Below are positions 1 through 12,020 of a stretch of DNA of 64,000 bases, in pieces. The stretch's first letter is position 1, and every line of letters starts with the position of its first letter. Source of the DNA: Isoetes taiwanensis. Its lineage: Eukaryota; Streptophyta; Lycopodiopsida; Isoetales; Isoetaceae. The translations under genes were made by a program, and so were the position numbers. The stretch spans positions 14,177,449 through 14,241,448 of the forward strand of contig JAJEKV010000005.1 of NCBI GenBank assembly GCA_021234155.1, given 5' to 3'. The notes below the pieces were generated by a model, which had not been told where the DNA came from, did no database searches, and saw only the letters and a program-made list of their open reading frames with translations.

Positions 1-689
1 AAATTTTTTTAAACCGGAACTGTTTAAACTACTTGTGCGAAAAAATCCGATAAGCGAAACAGTTGTTTTAAACCGGGCATTTTGCTAAGGAAAAAACTTT
101 TTGCGCCTTGTTTGGTCTATTTTGTGCGGTGAAATATTATATATAAGAAAAACGTGTTTAGCTCTAGAATTAAGCCTCGGCCAGATTTGACTACCCGGTC
201 GAGTCCACATACTCCTTGGGGAAGCGGTTGACCTTTGAGGTGTGGGTTTTTTTTTTTCGTCAGGGCCGATCTTGGGAATTGTGAAGGAGATTCCTCCTTC
301 CGCGAGTTTTCCGACCTTGGGTTCCTACCCTGTTCCTTAGAGATCTATAGGTTCTTGTCCTTTACTCCTTACGTTCGAACGGGACGTCGATGTAACATAT
401 GCGTAGTGAGCTTGCTCCTTCGCGTATATAGACGTCGGCCTTTAGTTTGGACGATTAAGGAGTCTTTACCCTTTAGCATACCGAAAGCGAGACGGTAATT
501 TTAGATAGCGGCCCCGGGGATGGCGGTCATGCATCTACATCCGGCGCCGCCGGCGGTCATGCGTCATCGTCTAGGGGTGCGCGGCCATGTAGCGATGATC
601 ATGGCAGGAACGCGGGGGTTGGAACAAAGACGTGGAAGAATTATATGTTGAAATACTAGAGAGGGTCACGAGTGGGGTTTGTGAAGGAA

Positions 690-3081
690 TTTGAGTGAGA
701 ATGAGTGGCAATGTGTATTTTGTGGGTACCGTCAATAAATGGATCGCGCGACAAGAATACGAGCTCATCTTTTACGGGATCCTAAAATTGGGGTGCAAAC
801 ATGTGCGGCATCCGGGCGACATATGACAAGATGCACTTGAAGTGTTGGGTTAAAAAGAATAGCGGCGAAGAACCACGGCCAAAAGGGATAGCCAAAAGGA
901 CCTTCACCATGCCAAGAAGAAGAGATCAATTACACCACCCCTCTGCCCGGTAATGTACCAACCCGGAGGGTGGACTAGGGTCGATAGAAGGGGTTAAGTA
1001 CAGGCCGAAAAAAGAATGGCGAGAGACAATTGAGATAGTGGAAAACCAGGACTAAAGCAACAGGAGGGTTGACCCGATTAGCCCAACATCGAGCAAAACC
1101 GAAGAAGCAATTGTTGAAGGTTGTAGAGGCATTTTTATATGTCGGGTTGTCTCCACATATTTTGGAGCACAAAGCAATGAAAGAAGCCTTCTAGGAAGTT
1201 GCCAAAGCGGGGGCGGCTTTTAGATTGCCTTCATACAAAAATGCCAATAACAAAATGGTGGATGAAATTCAGGGAAAATAGTCGAGAGGGTGGAAATGAA
1301 GTTAAATGGTATTATTCTTGAAGCCGGGGCCGGCCTCACTAGTGACCCGATGGTTGGAGCAATGTAAACAAGGACCATCTTATAAATTTCATGATCGTGT
1401 ATCCGAGTGGCTAAGTATTCTTGAAAATGCTGAGAAACCAAAAGCTGACCAAGTCACGGAGATTGGATTTTCAAAAAAAAGGTGATAGAGAGTTTGGACC
1501 CAGAAGAATATTTCAGGTCGTAATGGACAACATCTAATTGTAAGTTAAGCGGGTGAATTGTTGGAGTCGAATTTCGAGTTGCTGCGCGACCCGGCTATGA
1601 ATGCCATTGCCTAAACTTATTGCTGAAGGACTGGTTTTCCAGTACACTTGGTTCAAAGATCCCATTCAAGGCCCGTTATCTCGTGAAATTCATCACAAAG
1701 AAGCCCGGCAATTTCACGCCATATACAAGTCATTCGTCGGGAAGGCCCTAGCACTCATGAATCCCGGCGGACTTCGGTTTGGTTCCAATTACATTCATTT
1801 GTCTTGAAAGAGTGCTTAGGTGTCGCGACTCGATTATCTCGACCTTCAACCATACGAGTTCTTTGAATGGGAGAGGAGGCGAAGGAAAAAATGCTTCAAA
1901 ACCGCCGTGACAAAGCGCCGCCCTTCAGAAAATGCTTGGGCGGGGAGACATTCGAGAGGCGAAAGAATGTTGTCAAGTGCATGCAACCCGTTTGTCATGC
2001 CATTAAAACCCTTGATTCTTGAGGCAAGCGGAAAGGTCTGGAGGTCTTTGGCACTCCATTCAATCCTTTCTACAACGCGATGGCCCCAATGCACCCTTTG
2101 ACAATGCTAAAGCGTGGCGACCTTTGCTTAGAGACTTCAATGAGCGATGGAAGAAGTCCTACAATGATCTTCATGGCGCGCGACATACTTTAGACCCACA
2201 CAACCATGATATGGACCAGCATACGGATAAAGAAGTGATGGGTTCATTGAAGAAGGTTGCAAAAATGTTTTACCCCCCACAAATCCGGACTACAAAATTT
2301 TCATTCTTAGGAGTTAACCGAATACGAGAACTTGAGTGGAAGGTGGGCAGATGAAGAGCTTCCACGATGCCTTTGGAGAGTCACAAGAAGGAACCAAATA
2401 TGGAATCTTATGCATGATGGCAAGCCCATGGACAAAGTTCTTGTCACGTTCTGAGCCCTTGCAATGACTATCCTCTCCTTGGTATGGGAGGAACTCGTGC
2501 TTATAAGTACATACATAGTGTGACCACGAAAATCGCCTCTTGCATAAGAAGGTGACAAACTTGTATATAACTTCTCAAACCGGCCTTCTTGAATGCGGCG
2601 ATGGTGCGGTAAGTAGTTGATAAGCTACAGTTTCCTTTCATGGATCACGTCATTCTCGAAGTGGAAGAGGACAACCAAGGCGGTGAGGGCGAAGCGCTTC
2701 TTTGTCAGAAATGCCGCTAACCATGTTGATGAGGACATTCAACGTACCATTTTGTCGATGCGAAGATTTAGACAAGAACATGTTCTCGGACGACTCAAGC
2801 GGCGGCGAAGATCTGAAGAAAGTCGAGTCTGAAAGGCCAGGTCAATAAATCTGGGGAGATCGGCTTGAGGACTTAATGATGCGTGACCCGGACGGACTCT
2901 TCAATGCCAATGACCCGACAAAACGAACAGCGTGTCGGGAAAAAACACATCTCAAGGGCGTTGTAGTAAGGGGAAAAGGGCGGAGGAGGTTGAACCTAGG
3001 CCCAGCCCAGGCCGAAGAAGAAAGGCGGAAGCCGGATGATGAAAGCCCGATGAAGGCGGTGATGTCTAGAAAAAGGATTTG
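690..3081 (+). pseudogene. hAT transposase remnant (BED zinc finger, DUF659, C-terminal dimerisation region)
   Basis: This would be a cut-and-paste DNA transposase acting in the nucleus. Pieces in several frames follow the family order. A BED-like finger lies at about 700-830, with the Cys pair in EWQCVFCG, then RIRAHLL and a downstream Cys. A DUF659-like stretch (AGAAFRLPSY) is near 1,200. An RFGSNYI block is near 1,780. An RW....LHGARHTLDPHNHD block is at 2,140-2,220, matching the usual 'RW..LH.A...LNP' segment. TDKEVMGSLKKV follows at 2,223, and a KYIHSV/NRL-type dimerisation relic lies at about 2,490-2,580. A charged tail ends at 3,081. Many stops and frameshifts rule out a functional product. 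The family assignment rests on block order; exact ends are uncertain. Confidence 0.72.
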
Positions 3082-3153
3082 ATGGTACCCTCGATCTATC
3101 TATTGTAATCGTGTATGAGGATGTTCAAACTATTGTAACCATTCGGCACTATG

Positions 3154-3159
3154 AATAAA
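3154..3159 (+). terminator. Possible poly(A) signal of the hAT transposase
   Basis: AATAAA occurs 73 bases after the last in-frame stop of the transposase remnant, in a locally AT-rich stretch. Position and orientation suit a 3' end signal, but the hexamer is common by chance in AT-rich plant DNA. Confidence 0.3.
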
Positions 3160-6100
3160 AAGTAAAGTTTTTGTTACAAGTTTTTGTCTTCTATATATTT
3201 ACGTCACCTTGTTTTTGTGTTTCTTTCATGTATGATGTTTCTTTCATGTATGATGGTTCATGTAACTTGGTCCATGTTTCATTCATGTCTAACATCGGTC
3301 GACCTAAGTGCCTAGGGAACCTGGCACACCCTAAGCGGGATTGACTTCCGTTGACACTTGCCTCTTAGCATGCCCGCGAATCTTAGCGATGAGGAGTAAT
3401 CTCATGTCAAAGGGTCAAGCGGCTCTGGATCGGTCGATCACGACTTTGGCCGGATCTGAGATTTCACTAGATACCACGATACACTAGGTTCACAAGGTTC
3501 AATCTTGTACATCCTCCCAACCACTAGATAGGTGAAGCATTATCTCGGTCGCCAAGTTGGACAAATGTTTAGTTCATTCATGTATGATGGTTCTTTCTAT
3601 GTTTCTTTCATGTGTATGCCAAATTAGGGAATAACCCGGTGCATGGTTGGGCTTTGAATATATCGGGACCTATAATGCATACTCTATTCCTCACGGGTGG
3701 CACATGCTCTGAATACCGGGGGATGTCACATAGTTCAAAGCATATATACCATGTGAGTGAAAAGAAGTGGGTTTTACCTAAGCCGTATGTATAAATCTGG
3801 ATAGGGGCTTGGCTAGGGGTTTTGGGGGGGAATCGATTAAATATGTATACGGGAAGGGGCATTTAGAAGGTTGGACAAAGGCGCACGGAGGGTTTTTTGC
3901 TGACCCCATTAACGCCGTGGCGTATCACCTTTATAGTAGGTGAAACCCGGTGCAATACCAAATGGGTTTGCATGGCATGTGCCACCCAAAGGAATGGAGG
4001 TACAAATTATAGGTCGATGGCATTCAAGCGCTTGATTTGGCGTACCAGGATATCAAAGTCAATAATCTCAAATGAACCCGCACGGAATCGCAAGCAACCA
4101 CTAGGCTGATATCATCCCATTGCCACAATAAAAATAGAGTACTCAAAATCCTTGTTACCTACGTCGATGTACAATCCACCACCGCCAAAGGGATCGTCCT
4201 CTAATTTCAAGTCATAGTGATGCTCAAGGTTCTCCATCAATAGCGGGAGTTAGGATGTTCCATGACTTGGTGCCTAACAGCGGCCGCTATATAGATGGAC
4301 AGCAGAGGGCCACTTTGGCTTGAAAGTAAATCGCATCTCACCTCGGCGTCATAGCAACTTCTACCTCTAGAGCGAGCGATTTTTGCTCCAGGCCCCATTG
4401 TGAGCCTCTTTTATGTAATATAACCTAGCAAAGTGACTAAGCTACATTGACATGGAGAGACTACACAAAGGCGAGGAGCAAAGCTTCGCTCTTTCTAGAG
4501 GAGGTAACAAAAACTCTTTATGAAGCTCTTTATGAAGCTTAAGCAAGCCGCTTAAAAACGACATAGTTAGATCACCCACTCTTTGAGCAACATATAACTC
4601 TTGCTTTCTTCGTTGCTCAAGCTTATGGACGTCGACCTGGGACATGAGGCTTATACCTAATCTCTTAAATGCATGCACGGCAAACTCATTATCTCCATGA
4701 TGCACAAAAGAGATGCACAAGAACCCCCATTCCAATAGGGAAATATCAACCTGTTCTTTCCAACCTGGTTATGCGGCCAATGCAGTATGATAGACCCATG
4801 TCAACTTTGCATTTGTGATTCCCTCATGTTTTTCATCATGGCCTTTACTATCACATCAGGGCCTAGTCGTACCTAACCGCACATCATCATTCTGAAATTT
4901 AACACACAATAGGGTTAAGTCTTTAAAGAAAACTAGAACCCAAGATATTGCATTTGAATACGGTTCCATATGTTCTGAACCAATTACGGTCTGTTCATTA
5001 TTTGAGAGGAATCCACCATTGCAAACCATATAGTCTTGGCATCGCCCTTTTTCTTGCTTCCCACTCTTTTATCGGTTTCACCCGGGGCGGCTTGGCTCTA
5101 ATAGTGCGTGCCAACACTTTCTTAACTAGGTGGGGGTTGATGGGTTTCCTTTCTAAGCTTTCGATTAAGTCCAAGGCGTGTTCCATTCCACGACCTTATC
5201 TTTCAAAGACTCTCTCAAAGGGACTAGTTAGATTTGCCACATAAAGAATCATATTTCGGTTATGCGGGATACATTGCCATCTATCCAAGCATACCTTTCG
5301 GTATCAATCTTTTTTCGGGTTCTAGGTCTAGCATTGAGGCCCAAAAGCTCTCTCGGCATCTCTCATGAGACTTGAGTGGAAGTCTAGCCATCCTTAGATG
5401 CATTTGTAGTAATCAACTCTAACTTCCGGATGGGTGGCGGCACATATTCACTCACAAAACCAATTCATTAAAGCGAGGTCTTAAGGAGGGACCATGGGCA
5501 TTTGGGGTCTTGATCTTTTCCTTTGCATCTTAATAGAGGACTTCGGCCTCTGGGTTCATAATGAGGCTACGCTTCTACCCTAGGTCCTTCTTTAGGGCTC
5601 ATGTGCGACTCTGGCGCTTCTAGTCTAAGCCGGATCTAACTCTTGGATTCATAGCGACTTTAGAAAAGCGTGTATAGATAGCGATATGCCAAGCTGTACC
5701 AAAGCGGCAACAATACCTAAAAGTCTGGGGAAAAAAAAAACCCACTTTAGTGAGTGTCAATAAAAGTGAAATGGTTCATTAATTTTCTAGTAAACTACTA
5801 AGTTTCAAGCTTGGCGGTTATAGGCACCCTACTCTAACTTTCGGATGAAATGCATTTCTCTCATTCTCTTCAACAAGTTTCACTTATGATCGACCCGACT
5901 CTTGCGACTCCATTAGGAAACTCCCTTATAGAGGTTGGCTGACACTCAAAAGAACATATTGCATAAGACCACCTAGCAAAGTCACAAATATTTAATGAAA
6001 TATACGCCACTTCCTATATTAGTGTTGGACTTTCGTCAACAACACCGTTAGAAAATAGGGTATATCTCATTAAATATTCTTCTAACCTTCCATAAGAGTA

Positions 6101-6690
6101 CAACAAGCGGCAGGAGAGGGCTATACACCTAAATGGGAGGTTGACCCTAGCAATCCTCGACATCAGCAATGACACCCACCCTCGGCATGGCACAATTCAA
6201 TGTGGCATGCGGTATCCTTGCCTCGACCAAGGATCACTCCGAACTAAAACCTAGTCTCTCTTAATGCACTCCCTACCGTAACTGCTACTGTTGTCGATGA
6301 AAGGGTAGGCAACCAAATTTCTCTTTCTTATTTTTTTATTTTTATTTCTTTTTCATTATTTTTTTTTCTTTTTTTTTATTGTTTCTGTTCTATTGTTTTT
6401 TTTTTCTTTTTTTTTTCATTATTTTTTTCACAAAAATAAATCAGTCTGGATTCGACCATAGAACGAGACGCTCACCATCGTCATGCCCCTCAATGGAGGG
6501 GGGCAACAGGCAAGGGCCTCACTATGGAGGAACCCTAGACCTACAAGAAAAAAAACAACGAAAAACGAACTAGATTTGTCTAAAAACTAAGAAAAAATGA
6601 AAAAAAGGGGAAGAAGGGCACAGGTTGTGGAGGAGGGCGCAGGTGGTTTACCTCCTTCTGCGCAAAAACAACGAAAATGCGCCTCCTTAT
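3160..6690. other. Internal hAT-element DNA without a recognisable gene
   Basis: No family could be recognised on either strand. Two minus-strand open stretches have protein-like composition. One at 4,442-4,735 contains HAFKRLGISLMSQVDVHKLE and LSGLLKLHKEL. One at 4,998-5,186 contains EHALDLIESLERKP. They could be relics of a second element-encoded gene or of an older insertion. A T-rich tract runs from about 6,325 to 6,435. Short direct duplications of CTTTCATGTATGATG lie near 3,225-3,255. The flanking composition suggests that the stretch belongs to the same hAT element. Confidence 0.45.
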
Positions 6691-7046
6691 ATATATAGAA
6701 AAGTTCGGCGTGGCGAAAACTCTTGTTTAAACTACGCGACACGCTTAGCGTAGCGAAACTTATAAACCGACTTTTGTGAGCGAAAAAAATTTCGGCGTGG
6801 CGAAAATATCTATTTAAACTTCTGTGAAAGAAGTTCGCATAAAGCGAAAAATTAAAGACCAGCTTACCTTCGAAGTCGGGGAAGTCCGGCGTGTGAAAAC
6901 ATGAACTTTAAACTCTGTGAAAAGAGGTCCGCGTGAAACCGAAGGTTTAAACTTCTGTAAATTTTTGTGGTAAAATATGATAAATGCATTATTTTTCTCA
7001 AAAATGCGTATTTTTCGGACTTCCTCGTCCCGAAAAATAATTTCAT

Positions 7047-7067
7047 GCGTTACATAACCTATCTGCG
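7047..7067 (-). repeat. Right terminal inverted repeat of the first hAT element
   Basis: Read on the minus strand the segment begins CGCAGATAGGTTATGTAACG. The right end of the MITE at 51,324-51,848 reads CGTGGATAGGTTCAATACTT on the same strand, so the two share the GATAGGTT core at the same distance from the edge. The next eight bases, AGGTCATG (7,068-7,075), would be one copy of an 8-bp target duplication. The partner copy is beyond the left edge of the window and cannot be checked. Confidence 0.5.
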
Positions 7068-7990
7068 AGGTCATGCGATACGCCTGTGACTATTGTTTTG
7101 CATTCGTCTGGCCTTCCAACTGGGGTCGGTCAAGGCGAATGGATGCATCCCAATACATTGAGGGCCGGAAATTCCACCCCGGTACTTGTAGGCGGGTGTG
7201 ACCCCTCTATTATCGCCCCGATAAGTGAGCACGGGGTCTTTGGATGGCGTGAGAGGATATGAGGACCACCTTAGTCTTGGCGGGTTGACCGCGTAATAAA
7301 AGTCGCTGGCGGAGAATGTGTCGGGGGCATCTAGGTGTGCTGCATGCCCTCGGTATATGGGCCAAAAGGTCCACATCATCCGCATAGATGAGCTGCAGGG
7401 GATGACTGGTGCAGAGGCGCTATCACGAGTCCCCATTGGCGACAAGCTTCGGGCTTCCGGTCAATGTAAAGTCCAAAGAGTGTGGGTGAGAGGACAACCT
7501 TGCCCTAACTCTAATGCTCTGCTGGCAAATGGCTGTCCTTCGGTTGCATGCGACTGTGCGACTCTGCGTCTATCTACAGCTGGCGTTACGTAGATCCATA
7601 GGGAGCCCGGATGGTGCAATCTAAGCCCACAACTTTTCGAGGAATGCGTGTGAAAGCTTTTGCAAAGTCCACAAAAGCAATGATCTGAGGTCCTCCAGGC
7701 GGTTCTAGCTGTCACATTAGGGCCACGAGTGTGAAGATGTGATCAATGGTCGAATGTCGAGAATTGAGGCTTGCACTGGATAAGTGCCACGATTTCAGCC
7801 CTCTGCCCATCCCGATTACATTTGTTTCGAGAATGCCCGCGCCTTATGACTTGGCAAACACCGAAATGACCATAATGGTTCTGTAATTGGTCGGCGATGT
7901 GGATCCCCTACCTTGTAGATCGGAACAATCCTGCTTATGTCAAATGGAGTGCCTAAATTCAATAATGAACATGGCCAATTTGAAATCCCT
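7068..7990 (-). pseudogene. LINE-type (non-LTR) reverse transcriptase remnant
   Basis: On the minus strand, in several frames, the reverse transcriptase blocks occur in the right order. IVPIYKVGDP lies near 7,920. IAFVDFAKAF at about 7,655-7,686 contains the first catalytic Asp. A GCPLSPTLF-like block with LYID is near 7,450-7,500. QLIYADDVDLLAHIP at 7,350-7,400 contains the YADD catalytic box. The AKTKVV-like segment follows near 7,280. Frameshifts separate nearly every block and there is no start or full 3' part. The 3' side is cut by the hAT right end at 7,067. Which LINE clade it belongs to is not determined. Confidence 0.75.
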
Positions 7991-8033
7991 CCAATAATGG
8001 CCTTTGATCGCATACAATAGGAAATAGTCTCCT

Positions 8034-8172
8034 ATTTAAAAAAATGAGTTGAGTTAAACCAACATCATGCCATTAGAATGATTAGCATCATTGATAGCAT
8101 ATAGTCTCTTATTTAAGAAAAAGGAGTTGAGTTAAACCAAGCACATCATGTCACTAGAATGATTAGCATCAG
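8034..8172. repeat. Two-copy tandem duplication, about 70 bp
   Basis: The unit, with ATAGTCTC followed by TATTTAA, GAGTTGAGTTAAACCAA and AGAATGATTAGCATCA, occurs twice with small differences. Both copies are intact, so this is a recent local duplication. Confidence 0.8.
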
Positions 8173-9298
8173 AGCAATGTGCAGACTCTAAGGATCCAAT
8201 ATAAATTTTGGCGAGTATAATTTATCAAGATTTAATGAAAATAACCTATCATTGAAAAACAGTATATGGTTGAGCTGATTTGAAGAATGGGATCGTAAGT
8301 GTCCAGAAGGAAAGCCTCATGTCTGCTAGTCCTAAAATATTACGGCACCAAATGTTGGCATGCCAATACATCAAGCTATGCTTCAAAAGCTTGTCAAATG
8401 CTTTAGACAGATATGTCGCATAGAAATTGAATCCAAAATCAATCAAACTAAAAGCTATTGTTGATCTACTGCATTCTGGAGAGTCTCATTGTTGGAAGAA
8501 GAGGGACTAGATATTGGAAAGAAGTCCTCTATAACAACTCCACAAATTCCTTGGCCCACTTTAATTTGGCTTCATAATCTATTAACTATGCGAAGATATG
8601 AAGATTAACTACTGATACTCCAGATTCATTTTCAGAAGCGTCTTTATCTAAGCAGCAAAGATCCTGCTTTGTTGCTAGTATCTTCATGATGGACGCAACA
8701 TGTCATCATGGCAAATTTTAGCTTTCCTAAAGGTGAACATAGAAAGAAGATGTAGAAATAAACTTACCAAAGTTGGACTTACAAACAATGCTCCTTGATT
8801 GTGGAACCTCGGGATTGCAAAAGCCTCATTTCTAGAAGTTTGCTTGTGAAGCATCACCATTCTAACCATTCTGAAGCAAATTACAGCCATGATTAGTTCA
8901 TCCAAGGACTTCCATGTGACGTTCAATGTAAGAAGTTCAATGTAAAAGCTAAAATTATGCATTTCATGTCATAGCTTCAGGCTGTAGTCCATTTAGGTCA
9001 TCTGAAACTGATGCAAGTTTAAAAATTAGTTGGAAATCTTTTTATCATACACATTCAAGCAACCAAAACCTTATTAGTTGCAGCCTGCACAAGAATGTGC
9101 TCCACCTTCCTGTGTAAGGGCATCTAGATTGATATGCAATGGTACATTCTAATACATAGTGACTAAAATCAGAGGCATAAGTTTTGCAGATGACTTCCTA
9201 AAGGCCTCTTTTCAGCAATAACAGACCATCACTTACCTGATACAGAAATAGGTCGCTTTGCAATGAAACGAACAATAGGAAGGCCAAATTTAAGAAGA

Positions 9299-9492
9299 TT
9301 AAATCCGGAGCTTTAAAGAAATGCATAAACAATGTTTGTCACACCCATTTACTGATATGCAGATTCGAAACCAAAGTTTGGTGCATGCCATGAGGCCGTC
9401 AAAACTCCGAACGTTTAAAGAAGTGCATAAACTTTGCTTACCACAGCCCATATGCAAACCCGAAATCAAGGTTTTATGCATGCCATGAGTCG
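9299..9492. repeat. Two-copy tandem duplication, about 95-100 bp
   Basis: Both copies carry TTTAAAGAA.TGCATAAAC, a GCAxACxCGAAA block and a TGCATGCCATGAG block in the same order. Divergence is moderate. No coding role is evident. Confidence 0.75.
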
Positions 9493-11631
9493 TTTTGCAG
9501 GGAATCGATCATGAAATGGGTCGAAAAAACAAACCATTAAGCTGGACGATTTTTTCGGATGTGCAGTGCAAAGTCTTTCATCTCCACTGGTTGTTCTGGA
9601 TATGTGTTAAGGTCCAGCATGAAATAAGAGATCTCAAGCTTATAAACAAGCAACGTAAAAAGCTCTACTACAACTCCCCAAACCCACAGCCTTTCTAAAC
9701 CCTAGGACTGAATGCCACGATGCTTTTATACAAAATTCAAAGAAACAAGATGCTAACGCTTCAATGGGTTGTCCTTTAGAGGAGCCATTGATGCATGCAC
9801 AATTACAGACTATTGTGATTACCATCTAGGTGACAATGATCCCCGTATTTATTGACTCTTATTCGATATTTTGTGTTTATTGACTGTTATCACCCTGCAA
9901 ACGATAAGAGTCGATGTTGTACTTCCGATTAAATAGAGCGTAAAATGCTATTGTTTTCGTGATATGTATTCAATCGTTCAGTGTTGTTTAGTGGAGGGTT
10001 GCTTTATAATTATGGATTGCTTTGGCATGAATGTTTGTTAATTATAGAACATTAGGTTCCTAGTTGTTTTTATTTCCACTACTACGGTCTGTCTTATAGT
10101 TGATCCTTTCAATAACAAGCACATTGAGAACTAGTATTGTCCTAGCCATTGCCGTCAACTTTGTTATTGCAATGACAGAAGTTTTTAAAGGGAATGATAA
10201 CCCCAATAGTTTTAGCATCAGCCAAAATGATGTGTTTGAGCTTGTGTCACACTCTGAAAAAGCTTCTACTTTTAATGCATTTCTTTTTCCACCTCCTAAA
10301 GATAAGAATTGGAAGATCTTTATGTTATGAGATCGGTTGGAATTCTTGGAAAATCATGAGTGTTCAATGTCGCAAGTAAGACATCTTCTTTTTGGGTTGC
10401 CCCTAGGGGGGCAAACCCTCGTTTATGTGGGTATGTGGGCATATTCAGGTATATGCCAGCATTGGTGACTGCTAAAAACTGGCTCTTTCTTGTAAATGCT
10501 CGGTCGCATCTGTTGGTGGTCCAGCCCCAGTCGCCTGTGTTCGAACTGGCAAACCGGCATCCATTCTATAGGAGATCCGGCAGTTCACAGTATTTTCTAT
10601 CAGAGCCTATCCCTTTGGAGCGTAACATAAGGGAACAAACCAGGCCTCAGAAAAACCCAGAAACCTGGATGAGGATCAATATAAAATGCTTTCTGGCTTA
10701 TCTCAGTCCACAGCTGTATGGATTTCGGAAAGACCAGGTGAGGGGCCATTTGGACAGGATGCTGGCAAAGGGTCAGAAATGCTTTATGGGCTCTGCTTTC
10801 ATATGAAGATCAAGGTCTGAGCTTTGTTTTGGTGGGATAGGGCCAAGAAGTATGATGTGCCCCTTTCCGGCTGAAGGTATGGCCATCAACTGCTCTTTTA
10901 GAATTAGACATTCTATGGATGCTGGGAAAGGGTTTGAAATGCCTTGTGGGATCTGTTTTGCTAATTTCTAGCCGATGAGAGGACACCCTGAATTGCACTG
11001 TTAAAAATCATGTGGAGTCAATGTGGAAATGGCGTCATTGAGGTTTTCTTCCTTAGGCTAAACCCTGTAATCGCAACTGCTCTTAGACCTTTAAGAATCT
11101 GGAGCCCTTTGAACTCAATCTCAAATCCATCTAAGTTTGTATCTGGAACATTTAATTAGGAACTTGACTCACCGGGGTAAATCTACAATTTTGTGGTTGT
11201 TTTTTCTGTGATGGGTGTCGCTGATGGTTTATTGGCAATAAAATAAGAATTGACAAAGGTTAAACTAATTTCATATAACATCTGTATTGCACTACGAGGA
11301 TAATTATTGCATTTGAGATACACAGTTTCTGAGCCCTTCTGCAGTCTGCATTGCTTCACTGTAACTATCGTTTGCAGGGTTTTAACTTTTAAGAAGCAGG
11401 CAAAAATCTTGAGAAAGAATGAGAAATAAGATAGTTCCTTTGATATCCTTTTGAAGTTGCACCAAACCTTTGCAACTTAGAATTTTCCACTTAGTTTATG
11501 TTTAGCTCTTCCTTAGAAGTAGAAGGTGATAGTAATGTATTCTAAACCTTAAATGTGTGGCTTCCGCAGGAAGATTATGCCTGAGTTGGCAGCCTTAAGT
11601 AAGAGTAAAGAGATTATGTTTGTTGATTCAG

Positions 11632-12020
11632 GGAATTACGTGGCAGTTGGTTCAATGCAACCAAAAATTGAAATTTGGGATCTGGATGTTGTAAGCATGA
11701 CATGGCATCAGGTTTAAGCACTGCAGTTGCTTCATTTTTTCTTATGTCAAACCTTAATGCAGTTGGACGAGGTTGAACCTGTGGTTGTCTTAGGAGGCCG
11801 AGAAAAAGATGTGAGGGCGGGCAAGAAGAGGAAAAAGAAGGTATTATAGATAATCAACCCATGGCGTTATGAAGGAAATATGCTCATTGTGCAATATCTG
11901 TTCTCGAATAATCATACAGCTAAAAACATGCATGCTTTTTCATATCAGAATTCCGAGTTCAAAAAAGGCAGGCACACAGATTTCATTCTTGGTCTTGCAT
12001 GGAACAACGAGTTTCAATTG
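11632..12020 (+). CDS. PWP1: Partial PWP1-like WD40 protein, three consecutive exon pieces
   Basis: PWP1 is a nucleolar WD40 protein linked to ribosome production. Three pieces join in frame through GT-AG introns. Exon a ends at 11,690 and encodes NYVAVGSMQPKIEIWDLDV. It may start at 11,632 after TTGATTCAG, or at 11,570 after CTTCCGCAG. Exon b, 11,763-11,840, encodes LDEVEPVVVLGG and a Lys/Arg-rich run. Exon c starts at 11,949 and encodes GRHTDFILGLAWNNEF, ending near 12,020. This matches the family's GSMEP.IEIWDL / basic linker / HTD.VLGLAWN order. The remaining WD repeats were not found downstream or upstream, so it is a gene fragment or a truncated gene. The 3' donor after exon c is unclear. 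Confidence 0.72.

Larger units (their letters stand above)
1..7067 (+). mobile_element. hAT superfamily element, right portion (left end outside window)
   Basis: The interval holds a decayed BED/DUF659 hAT transposase reading rightwards. Both edges are rich in short GCGAAA and TTTAAAC motifs (1-150 and 6,690-6,960), as expected of subterminal regions of one element. The right edge near 7,067 reads as an inverted terminal motif whose complement, CGCAGATAGGTT, closely matches the right end of the short element at 51,324-51,848 (complement CGTGGATAGGTT). Immediately after 7,067 the sequence changes to a reverse-transcriptase relic, so the element seems to have inserted into it. The left terminus and the left target duplication are not in the window, so the boundary and size are inferred. 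Confidence 0.6.
7991..11560. other. Non-coding or unrecognised stretch
   Basis: Open stretches exist on both strands, such as 10,100-10,330 and 10,360-10,806 on the plus strand, but none shows a motif or family that I recognise. Codon order looks random and stops are frequent. Two local tandem duplications, listed separately, are the only structure found. Confidence 0.5.
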
